Shown here: positions 46,898 through 56,186 of the stretch, in pieces
Layout of the letters: each line of letters opens with the position of its first letter
How positions within the stretch are numbered: position 1 is the stretch's first letter
Assembly (NCBI GenBank): GCA_037501455.1
Contig: CM074859.1
Location: 91,160,894-91,224,893 of the forward strand
Direction: 5' to 3'
Origin: Lantana camara
Lineage: Eukaryota; Streptophyta; Magnoliopsida; Lamiales; Verbenaceae
DNA: 64,000 nucleotides
Position numbers and translations under genes: made by a program
The notes under the pieces: model-generated
Database searches by the model: none
What the model was told of the DNA's origin: nothing
The model's input: the letters and a program-made list of their open reading frames with translations, nothing else

Positions 46898-47335
46898 TAT
46901 TATATTATAACAATAACGTGCACAATTAAATGATAATTGGGCATAAATTAAGGAAATTTACTTTTTTCTTAATGCTTTGTTTGGTAAATAATTATACACA
47001 ATAATATGATCAAATCTTGACATCAATTAAGGAGATTTTCTTTTATTAACTATTAATTCATTATTTATAAAGCTTAAGGAGCCCCAAAATTTCACGTTGC
47101 ATAAAATCAAGAAACTTGCAAAGGTTTGGTATGATGGGAGAAATCTGATTTGAGTTGGGTTAATTGAAATTCCAAATTTTTTTTTTTTACGAACATACGA
47201 TAAACGAGGCCGCGGGAGATTTAATTAAAGATGCTAATAGAAGACGACTGCTAGGACTCCAATACATACTTTTCGTGGTACTTTCTTGTATACTAATTTA
47301 TAGTTCTTTTTTATTTTTTTATTAAAGATGCCATG
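46898..47335. other. AT-rich DNA between Helitron and gypsy element
   Basis: No gene. TTAAAGATGC occurs at about 47225 and 47324. The polypurine-like strand complementary to TGCCCCCTTAGG follows at 47334, where the 3' LTR of the gypsy element would be expected, but no LTR is evident. Confidence 0.45.
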
Positions 47336-47531
47336 CCCCCTTAGGCGGGAGACACTAGGTTTTCCCCTTGTCAGTGTTATGATTACGCTTTTTGAAACTT
47401 GGGGGGTTAGCGCGAATCCTGAGGGAGCCGTTACTTGTAGCCGTCGTTGGGTGACGGGCCACGTTCTTCTCCAGGCAGGCTAATCCACTGACATGTGGAG
47501 CTAATTAATCTCGCTCAGTGGTAACTGCTGC

Positions 47532-47538
47532 TATAAAT
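47532..47538 (+). promoter_or_regulatory. TATA box of the antisense ORF
   Basis: TATAAAT in GCTGCTATAAATTGGAG lies about 95 bp upstream of the first ATG (47626), preceded by a moderately GC-rich region. It points to transcription opposite to Pol. Confidence 0.6.
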
Positions 47539-47625
47539 TGGAGACTTAGGCGGTTTTTACCCTTTTCTCACGCCACTTCATAGGAGCAAACCCTAAATTG
47601 AAGAGTCGTTTGCCCTCAACATACT

Positions 47626-48038
47626 TTGCCAAAAACTGCACTTCCGAAGAGCATCCCCAGCATAATCTCAAGGTACACCCCTTCAACCCAGACATCTCCT
47701 TTCTTCTTTTCTCGTCCATACACTAGAAATGGCCCCCAGGAGGAACGTTACCGTGCCCGCGGGGAGCCAACCCAAAGGCAAACGACGAGGGACTATGGGC
47801 CCAAGGACATCCCCTCGGACCCGGAGGTGTCCGTTGAGTGTATAGGGGTCAATCACCCTGGGAAATTGAGGTGGGAAGATCCCACCCAGACAATGTATTT
47901 TAGAGAAGTGGCGGAGGAGGCCACTGAGCCAATTTTGGGGGAACCGACCGAGAGTGAGCACTCAACGGAAGCGGAATCCGCGCCACTGGGTGGCAGCGGA
48001 GGGGAGAACAGAGTTGATGAGGATGCCGTAGAGGACAC
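47626..48038 (+). pseudogene. Antisense ORF of the gypsy element, 5' segment
   Basis: A plus-strand frame opens at ATG 47626 and runs to the copia C insertion (TSD GACAC at 48034-48038). It encodes an acidic segment (GENRVDEDAVEDT near the break). A second ATG at 47728 in another frame begins MAPRRNVTVPAGSQPKGK, which looks more like a natural start but hits a stop at about 47842; a frameshift between the two is possible. The rest of the gene lies at 58134-60915 and 63237-63293. Confidence 0.6.
48034..48038. repeat. Target site duplication GACAC, left copy of copia C
   Basis: GACAC precedes the 5' LTR and recurs at 58129-58133 after the 3' LTR. Confidence 0.95.
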
Positions 48039-49183
48039 TGTTAGGAATAGTGCCCTAGAAAGCCGATTGTATATCCGCTTTGTGCTTTTCCTTATTGTAA
48101 TCACAGACAATCTTTGAATGAAATAACGAATTGAGGCAACACTTCTTTATATGCTCTTGTTTGGTATGCGTTTACTTTAGCTGTGCATGTATGAGAACTC
48201 CCCTAATCCTGATGACTTTAGGACTCTACCATTTAGGTGAAATGGTTCATGAAACGAGCCCTATATCACATAAGTCATGATTAGTAAAATACTCCAAGCC
48301 GATGAGTCCTACAGACAGTGGGAGTGTCAACTTGACTCCTCTAAGGCTTGCTTGTGGGATCACGCCCTTAAGAAGGACCACCTTGTTTCATGGAGGTGCA
48401 AAGTGTATAGTTGATACGTGCGTGATACATGAGGGTGCTTACTTTAATAAGTAAGTTCACTGAGGTGCCCCGTGTGAGAACATTCCTAAATGGGAAAGGA
48501 AGTTTCTATTTCAGGAAATGGAAACTTCCAGATTAGGAAATATCTCACGAGTCATTGATGTGATTAATTGATCCTTAGACTTGAGGTTCCTTCTCACTTT
48601 ATGAGTTAACTCTGTAGTCTTAGGTATAAGCTTTAAAGGGTGTCGCCTTAGACAACTGATTCAAGGCTTATGCTGGGGCTGCACAAGTGATTCATGAAAG
48701 TGAATGAGAATCAAGAAAGGACCTACACTTGCATTTGCAAGGTGATCTCTTATTGTGTAAGTCATTCATATGCCATATGGAGTCCTTGGCCAAGGCAGTA
48801 GATCAAGACATCAAGAAAAGGGTTTCTTGGATTGAGATCAAATAGATATGAAATGCACTTAGCTTTAAGACCGGATTATTAGGGTTCTAATTATTCCCTT
48901 ACCCTAGATCTTGGTTGAGAGATAGTAAGTAGGAGGATTGTATCTCACATGAATCAATGACTTAAAGGTTTTGTCGAATCCGAACATTCCAATTCAGCTA
49001 GGGGTTAAACACCTGTTGCTAGACTATGGTCGTTTAATCTGTGGACTGATTAATTAATTAGTGAATTAATTAATTAGGGTCACTGCTAATTGAATTGAGA
49101 ACCTAGAGGGTCACACACAACAACTTGGTTACAAGAGTTGAGGCTTGAAAATGATTAAACGAGTTAGTCGGGCCAAGAGGGTT

Positions 49184-49257
49184 CCACACGTGTGAAGTCA
49201 CACGTGTGGCTCACGTGAGTGACACGTGTCACTGTGACACGTGTCACACACGTGTGT
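49184..49257 (+). promoter_or_regulatory. Six CACGTG (G-box) palindromes in copia C U3
   Basis: Six CACGTG cores lie in 74 bp, alternating CACACGTGTG, TCACGTGA and ACACGTGT contexts, about 330 bp upstream of the TATA box. The same cluster is at 57332-57405 in the 3' LTR. ACGT-core elements bind plant bZIP factors including those of the abscisic acid response, and bHLH factors; regulation of this LTR is inference. Confidence 0.75.
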
Positions 49258-49585
49258 ATATATATATATATGTTAAATAATTAATTAGTTAATTATTTAA
49301 TAGACTTTGGTTTAATTTTGAATTAAAAAAGAAAGTCTAATTTTGGAGAAAATAATCTAGTTAATTAATTATGAATTAATTAATTAGATAAAAATAAGTT
49401 ATTTATTTTTATAATAAATAAAGTATAAAATTATCCAAAAATAGTTTGGATATTTTTAGCTCTCTTAAAAGTTGACTAGAATTAGAATTCAAAGTCAAAG
49501 TTGGAAAATACTTGATGATCAAGTAATAGGAGAGAGAGGAACCAAATCCTTTCCCAACTAGGATTTGGATCGGCACCCTCTCTCT

Positions 49586-49593
49586 ATAAATAG
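49586..49593 (+). promoter_or_regulatory. Copia C LTR TATA box
   Basis: TATAAATA in CTCTCTATAAATAGGGGAGC; predicts transcription from about 49618. The 3' LTR has the same box at 57737-57744. Confidence 0.8.
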
Positions 49594-49976
49594 GGGAGCT
49601 CGAGCTCCTTATGGAGCTAATGGACAATTCTTGGTTCATGTGTTGAACACCTTCCTTTCTCCAAGATTAAATTAAACCCTAGGTTAAGCCTAAACACTAA
49701 CTAGAGAACTAGCATCCTTACTAGTTAGATTGTGATCAAGTTGGTGGACTTTCTCTAGAGACTTCAAGTTAGAAGTTTGAAGATTCGAGCTTTACCAAGG
49801 AGAGGGGATCAAGCCGCGTGAAGAGCGTTCTTGGGTGGCTTGAAACGCTTCAAGAAAGAATAAAAGAAAAGTAAGTTTTCTATCTTTACGAATTTGGTTA
49901 CACGATTGCGAGTTCAAGGTCCTTTTGTTGGGAAAATTTTTAAATTCCGCTGCTTTCTGATTCGTATTTTCCAACA

Positions 49977-52249
49977 AGTGGTATCAGAGCCACCTCGTTA
50001 ATCGTGTTACTGATTCGTCTCAATTATACTGAATTTGGTAGAAATTCTTAGGCTTGATGCGATTGAGTATTTGTAATTGTTTTAGAAAGCCTGAATTACG
50101 AAACTGTAGTTTTTCCTGAAAGTTTCTGAAAATTGGTTTTTATAAAATTTAATTTTGAAAAACAATTTTAGATTTGAAACTGTATAAACTGTTTTTGGAT
50201 TTCTTGGATTGGTTTTGTTTTTGAACGAAAACACGAAACGAAAACCCGGATTACGACGAACACGCGAAACCCCGCGCTCGAAGGAGTCGCGCGCGCGGGC
50301 TTCGCGCGCCGCCGCCCGCCTGTGCTAGGCGTGCGCAAGGGCAACCGCCCAGGCTTGGCCGGGACAGACCGGCCAGCCGCCCAGCTCCTCCCGCACGCCT
50401 GTGCGGGAGCCTTCCGGGCGCGCCCAGGGCGGCCGATACTGGCCGCCCACCCCGCCCGCATGCTTGCGGAAAAGCCGCGCGCAGCAGCGCGCTGTGCGCG
50501 CGCACTCGCGCGGCCTTAGCCGCGTGCTGTGCGCGCCTGTCGCGCGCGCCGCGTGCGTGCGGTCTTCTCCGCGTACGGGTCCCGTTTTAGCGATCCGGCC
50601 CTTTTCGTGTTTCGTGCAATCCAGTCCCAATTTTATTTTAATTTTAAAATTTTATTTTTGAATATTTATTTTAATTTTGAACAAAACTTAAAATTGGGAT
50701 TTTTGAGAAATTGAAACGGTTTATATTTTGGGAAAATACATCTTGATAAAATTATTAATTTTCAGAAATTAATTGGAATTTTATTTGTTTTGGTAATTTG
50801 GGATTTATTGAAAACTTTTATAAACAAGACTCGCATCAAGTCGTGTTTTAAGCTATTAGAGCTTAAAGCGAGAATTTTAATTTATTGGTTAAATTTAAAT
50901 TCTTGCAAAAGCATGTTAGGTGATCATGGGTTTAGATCTATGTATGGTTTTAATTTATGCACATGGATGGTTTAAATTGGGGTTGGAGCCCTATAGTTGC
51001 GTTTTTCAATTGAGGTTGGAGCCTCACTTATGTGCGTACTGTTATGTGATTTATTATGTGGCTTTCCATATTACTGTTTTTGAGGCCGGGGTATGCCCCG
51101 TGTAATTGTCTAAGGCCAATATGAAAATTGAGCCTTATTACTTTATGTCTTTTTCTTTTTATTGTAATTTGAGAGTAGAGATAGGTGGTGAGGTTTTATT
51201 TTCATTTTGGAGACAATGCACCCATGGAGTAAGATGGACCACATTCAAGTAACAAGGAGGCCATAAGTGAAGACCCCTCAAAATGTTAGGGAGGGGAATC
51301 TCAATTGTTAAATGTAATAGAGATAGGGCTCGTATTTTGTTACCGCTTTACCTTATGTGATTTGAACTGTTTATGTGGCATGTATGTTAGAACTTGTGAT
51401 TGTGGAGTGGCTCCCACATATCACGCATAAGATAGGTAGAACCCATGATCATTACATGTTAGTATCATGCTAGGACATGTTATCTGTTTATGTGCTTGTT
51501 TGAAATGCATTTAAGTGTACTTGCATTAATCAAGACTAATAAAATTGGATAACATATATGTTGGTGAGGTCGAACCGGACAACTCTCCGGTTGATTCGAA
51601 AATTCCCATTAAATATTAAGCTAATTTCGAACAAATAGGTGTTTAATTCGAGATGCAAATTTTGAATTAAATTCCTAGCATTCCATCAATAGGTTTTAAG
51701 TTTAGTAAGTAAAGCTAGTTATTGTCCGCGAGTCGTGGGATAGCTAGTGGAGCTTATTGGTTCTTAGTTACCTAATTGATCATTTTAAATGATCAATATT
51801 TCGTGGTCAATTTTAGCAAGGGCGATGTCCGCGAGTCGTGGGTCGTTCGAACTAAGTTTTGGTCATGATCTTATGATTGATGGGTCTAGCTTAACGCCTA
51901 AGTAAATATGGATGTCGCACGAGTCGTGGGTCCATATTGAAAGATAGGTGATGCAAAAACAATTACTAAGAGTTCTAAAGGTGTTAGAATTGGTAAGCTG
52001 TACCTACCTAGGGTTCTTACTTAGAATGTCCGCGAGTCGTGGGTTCGAGGTAAAATGCCTAGGATCTTAGTACCCATTGGGAAACGCGTTCCTCTTAGAT
52101 CTTTGGGAATTCTAGATCTTTGAAAAACAGTGGGAGCTACATTAGATTAAAGACCTTATCTTTTGTATATCGTTATAATTCAGCATGCTCACTAGTTCTC
52201 TGCTTTACCATTTAGGTCGTAGATTCTGTGATTCTCTACGTGTTTTGAA
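49977..52249 (+). other. Copia C 5' leader: primer site, GC-rich block, repeated motifs
   Basis: The primer binding site TGGTATCAGAGCC at 49979-49991 matches the 3' end of initiator methionine tRNA. A block at 50235-50600 is strongly GC-rich with many CpG and GCGCGC runs; open stretches there are artefacts. Four copies of a GTCCGCGAGTCGTGGG-like motif lie at about 51723-51740, 51825-51843, 51911-51933 and 52025-52045. A leader of 2.3 kb is long for a copia element. Confidence 0.85.
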
Positions 52250-55200
52250 ATGGCAACCAAAAACCCTCTTGTATCGATCCTCGAGTCAAACAAGTTGACT
52301 GGTCCCAACTATTCTGATTGGCTGAGGAATCTAAAAATCATTTTAGATTCTGAGAAGAGAACTCATGTTCTCTTCGAAGGGGAGCCTAGTCCCGAAGGGG
52401 AGGCTCCCATTCGGGCCGAGCGGGATGCGATTCAGAAGTGGAAGGATGATAATCTCCAAGCCCGTTGCCTTATGTTGGCTAACATGTCTCCGGACTTGCA
52501 AAGGCAACATGAGGCCATGGAATTTGCTTGGGAGATTTACGACCACTTAGAGCAACTTTACCGCCCTCATGAACGTGTTACAAGGTATAACACTTCAAAG
52601 GAATTGTTCCACTTGAGAATGAGGGAAGGTTCAAGTGTCCATGAATATGGACTCAAGTTTCTTGCCCTTACTGAGAAACTTGCTTCCATGGACATGCCAC
52701 TGAAAGATGAGCTTTCAGTGGATTTGTTGCTAGCTTCGCTCCCACCATCATTCAACCCATTTGTCCTTAACTTCAACATGAATCATGCTGGTGCTACCGT
52801 AGCTGAGCTGATTAGTCAGCTTGTGACTGCTGAAAGCACGATCAAGAAGGACAATAAGGTTTTGATGGTGAATGCTCCATCTTCCTCTTCTGGGCCTTCT
52901 AAAGGTAAGAGCAAGAAAGCCCAAAAGAAGAAGAAGAAACCCCTTAGGCCCACTGGTGGCATTTCGAAGGGGAAGGCCCAAAAGAAGAAGCGTGATCAGA
53001 AAGAGGATGTTTGCTTCCATTGTGGCAAAGCGGGACATTGGAGGAGAAACTGCCCAGAGTACAAGGCTACTCTAAAGAAAGGTATCTTTCTCGTTGAAGT
53101 AAATCTTTCTATTAATTCTAGTTCTTGGGTACTTGATACCGGTTGTGGAACTCATATCTGTAATGATGTACAGATGCTAAGTGATGTTCAACAACTAAAA
53201 GAAGGAGAATGTGTCTTGAAGATCGGCGATGGCTCAAACGTTGAAGCTCGAGCTTTAGGCACAATTAGATTAGATTTAGGTAGTTTTGAGTTAGTATTAA
53301 GTAAAGTCCTTTATGTACCGAGCATTATTCGTAATATAATTTCAGTTCCAATATTAGATTGTGAAGGTTATGAAACTTATATTAAGAATGGTAAATATTT
53401 TATCAAACGGAACAACTCTTCCGTTCACATCGGTACTCTAAGTAATGGACTTTACCTAACTCAAAATATCAATATTATGAATATACAACGAGAAACGAAG
53501 CGTAAGAGAGATGACAAAGTTTCAGCTCCCTTATGGCACGCTAGATTAGGACACATTTCCAAAAACAGAATTAGCAAGATAAACACTTTAGGATCATTCT
53601 CTGAAAATGATCTTAAAGAGTTAACTTCTTGCGAATCCTGTCTCAAAGGAAAAATGTCCAAAATCCCTTTTAAGGGAACTGTGGAACGTGCCACTGAGGT
53701 TTTGGATTTGATCCATACTGATGTTTGTGGACCGCTTAGTGTAAGCACTAGAAACAATCATCAGTACTTCATAACCTTCACTGATGACTTTAGTCGGTAT
53801 GATTATGTATACTTAATGAAGTATAAATCTGAAGCTTTTGAGAAATTCTTAGAATTTCAAAAGGAGGTTGAGAACCAAATTGGTCACAAGATCAAAGCAC
53901 TTCGATCTGATCGAGGAGGCGAATATCTTAGTGAAGAATTCCTTAATCATCTCAAGGATAATGGGATTATCTCTCAGTGGACTCCTCCGGGAACTCCTCA
54001 GCTTAATGGAGTTTCTGAGAGAAGGAATCGAACCCTACTTGATATGGTTCGTTCCATGATGAGTTTCACTGACTTACCACCTTCTTTCTGGGGTTATGCC
54101 CTAGAAAGTGCAGCAAAGATTTTGAATCTTGTTCCCTCTAAGTCAGTCCCTAAGACGCCCTATGAAATGTGGCATGGTAAAATCCCTAGTTATTCTTACT
54201 TAAGAATTTGGGGTTGTCCTGCTTACGTGAAGAGGACAGTGGGAGATAAGTTAGAATCTCGTTCTAACTTATGCTACTTTGTAGGTTATCCTAAGGAATC
54301 CATAGGATACTACTTCTATGATCAATCTGAGCAAAAGGTGTTTGTTTCCAGAAATGCTACTTTTCTGGAGGAACCGTTCCTTAAAGAAAAGCAAGGCAAG
54401 ATCATAGAATTAGAAGAAGTACAAAGTGACCCCAAACCACCCACTGAAGAAACGTCCCACTCTGATCAACCACAACCAATCACGAATTTCGATACACATG
54501 AAAATCCTCCTCTAAGGCGTTCTAAACGCAATCCTAGACAGCCGGAGAGATGGTATGGATTCTTCCATGAAATATCTCAAAAGGATAATGATCCTTCAAC
54601 ATATGAGGAGGCACTTTCAGATTCTGACTCTGAACAGTGGATAGAAGCCATGAAATCCGAAATGGATTCCATGAACTCCAACCAAGTTTGGACCTTGGTA
54701 GATTTGCCTGATGGGGTCAAACCCATAGGTTGCAAATGGATCTTTAAGAGAAAGCTTGGAGTTGATGGAAGCATTGCAGCCTACAAAGCAAGACTGGTTG
54801 CAAAAGGATTCACTCAGAGACCCGGCGTGGACTTTGACGAAACCTTTTCACCAGTTGCAATGCAAAAGTCTATTCGGATCATGCTTGCCATTGCTGCATA
54901 TTATGACTATGAGATATGGCAAATGGATGTGAAAACTGCCTTTCTCAATGGTGACATTGACAAAGACATTTATATGGAGCAACCCATAGGTTTCACATTC
55001 AGTGGGAGTGAGCAAAAGGTTTGCAAACTCCAAAGATCAATCTATGGATTGAAACAGGCTTCTAGGAATTGGAACATTCGATTTGATGAATCAGTCAAAG
55101 CGTTTGGCTTCATCCAAATTTCGAATGAATCATGTGTGTATAGAAAGGAATTGGAGACCTCAGTGCAATTCTTAGTACTTTATGTTGATGACATCCTTCT

Positions 55201-56170
55201 TATTGGGAATTCGAAGGATGACATGAAAGTGACTAAGTTATGGTTATCGAACCAATTCGAGATGAAAGATCTTGGTGATGCGTCCTATATCCTTGGAATT
55301 AAAATCTATAGAGATAGATCTAGAAGGTTAATAGGACTATCACAATCGATGTACATTGACAAAGTATTGAAGAGATTCAATATGGAGTCAGCAAAGGTTA
55401 AGAACCTTCCTATGAGTGTAGGAACATGTCTTTCAAAGAAGATGTGTCCTAGGACTAACCTTGAGAAGGAAAGAATGACTCATACACCTTATGCATCAGC
55501 AATAGGTAGCATAATGTATGCAATGTTATGTACTCGACCGGATGTGGCTTATGCACTTAGTGTGACAAGTCGTTTCCAATCTGACCCTGGAGATGGTCAC
55601 TGGGCTGCCGTGAAGAATATTCTTAAGTACTTGAAGAGTACTAAAGATTTATTCTTAGTTTACGGAGGTCAGAAAGATCTTACTGTCGAAGGATACTGCG
55701 ATGCAAGCTTTGCATCTGACTTTGATGATTTTAAGTTAATGTCAGGATACATTTTCTGCCTAAACGGCGGAGCAGTGAGTTGGAAGAGTTCCAAGCAAAC
55801 AACCACTGCAGATTCGACCACTGAGGCCGAATACTTAGCTGCAAATGATGCAGCTAAGGAAGGTGTTTGGATTAGAAACTTCATTCAAGAGTTGAATGTT
55901 GTTCCTAGCATGAAAGACCCCATTACTGTGTTTTGTGACAACACTGGGGCGGTTGCTCAAGCAAGAGAACCAAGATCTCACCAACGGACCAAGCACATTA
56001 TGAGGAAGTATCACCTAATCCGTGATATTATCAAAAGAGGAGATGTGCAAATTGAGAGGGTCACATCAGCAGAGAATGTGGCAGATCCACTTACTAAACC
56101 CCTTAGTCGAGAAGCTTTCCAAGGTCATCTTCAGAAGATGGGACTTAGAGTAGCTTTAGAATGGCTTTGA
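52250..56170 (+). CDS. Copia C Gag-Pol polyprotein, intact (1306 residues)
   Basis: A single uninterrupted frame encodes all functions needed for retrotransposition in the cytoplasmic particle and nucleus. Gag is at about residues 1-270, with nucleocapsid knuckle C255-X2-C258-X4-H263-X4-C268 after a Lys-rich stretch. The aspartic protease has its D296-T-G. A GAG-pre-integrase block (LWHARLGHIS) follows, then the integrase core with D491, D554 and E590 (the last pair spaced by 35 residues). Reverse transcriptase runs from about 800 with YVDD at 978-981, and RNase H has D1151, the TTEAEY block near 1192 and D1230. Domain order integrase before reverse transcriptase defines Ty1/copia. The start MATKNPLV is shared with copia A. 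The sub-lineage (Tork/TAR/Angela-like) is not decided. Gag:Pol ratio control is not visible, since no frameshift separates them. Confidence 0.97.
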   Translation: MATKNPLVSILESNKLTGPNYSDWLRNLKIILDSEKRTHVLFEGEPSPEGEAPIRAERDAIQKWKDDNLQARCLMLANMSPDLQRQHEAMEFAWEIYDHLEQLYRPHERVTRYNTSKELFHLRMREGSSVHEYGLKFLALTEKLASMDMPLKDELSVDLLLASLPPSFNPFVLNFNMNHAGATVAELISQLVTAESTIKKDNKVLMVNAPSSSSGPSKGKSKKAQKKKKKPLRPTGGISKGKAQKKKRDQKEDVCFHCGKAGHWRRNCPEYKATLKKGIFLVEVNLSINSSSWVLDTGCGTHICNDVQMLSDVQQLKEGECVLKIGDGSNVEARALGTIRLDLGSFELVLSKVLYVPSIIRNIISVPILDCEGYETYIKNGKYFIKRNNSSVHIGTLSNGLYLTQNINIMNIQRETKRKRDDKVSAPLWHARLGHISKNRISKINTLGSFSENDLKELTSCESCLKGKMSKIPFKGTVERATEVLDLIHTDVCGPLSVSTRNNHQYFITFTDDFSRYDYVYLMKYKSEAFEKFLEFQKEVENQIGHKIKALRSDRGGEYLSEEFLNHLKDNGIISQWTPPGTPQLNGVSERRNRTLLDMVRSMMSFTDLPPSFWGYALESAAKILNLVPSKSVPKTPYEMWHGKIPSYSYLRIWGCPAYVKRTVGDKLESRSNLCYFVGYPKESIGYYFYDQSEQKVFVSRNATFLEEPFLKEKQGKIIELEEVQSDPKPPTEETSHSDQPQPITNFDTHENPPLRRSKRNPRQPERWYGFFHEISQKDNDPSTYEEALSDSDSEQWIEAMKSEMDSMNSNQVWTLVDLPDGVKPIGCKWIFKRKLGVDGSIAAYKARLVAKGFTQRPGVDFDETFSPVAMQKSIRIMLAIAAYYDYEIWQMDVKTAFLNGDIDKDIYMEQPIGFTFSGSEQKVCKLQRSIYGLKQASRNWNIRFDESVKAFGFIQISNESCVYRKELETSVQFLVLYVDDILLIGNSKDDMKVTKLWLSNQFEMKDLGDASYILGIKIYRDRSRRLIGLSQSMYIDKVLKRFNMESAKVKNLPMSVGTCLSKKMCPRTNLEKERMTHTPYASAIGSIMYAMLCTRPDVAYALSVTSRFQSDPGDGHWAAVKNILKYLKSTKDLFLVYGGQKDLTVEGYCDASFASDFDDFKLMSGYIFCLNGGAVSWKSSKQTTTADSTTEAEYLAANDAAKEGVWIRNFIQELNVVPSMKDPITVFCDNTGAVAQAREPRSHQRTKHIMRKYHLIRDIIKRGDVQIERVTSAENVADPLTKPLSREAFQGHLQKMGLRVALEWL

Positions 56171-56173
56171 CGG

Positions 56174-56186
56174 GCAAGTGGGAGAT
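56174..56186 (+). other. Copia C polypurine tract
   Basis: GCAAGTGGGAGAT immediately precedes the 3' LTR, four bases after the Gag-Pol stop codon. Confidence 0.85.

Larger units (their letters stand above)
48039..49976 (+). repeat. Copia C 5' LTR (1938 bp)
   Basis: TGTTAGGAATAGTGCC ... TTTTCCAACA. Contains the G-box cluster at 49184-49257, TATAAATA at 49586-49593 and a leader-like CT-rich stretch after it. Open frames inside it are not genes. Confidence 0.95.

Noticed and set aside
48101..48300. The 3' extension of the antisense ORF frame into the copia LTR (VRNSALESRLYIRF)
   Set aside because: This tail is LTR sequence read by chance; the same peptide arises at every copia LTR end.
49409..49639. 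A 76-codon minus-strand frame, repeated at 57561-57791
   Set aside because: It is the antisense of the copia LTR around the TATA box and repeats only because the LTR is duplicated.
50168..50661. Several overlapping Ala/Arg-rich frames on both strands
   Set aside because: Caused by the GC-rich copia leader, where stop codons are rare on all frames.
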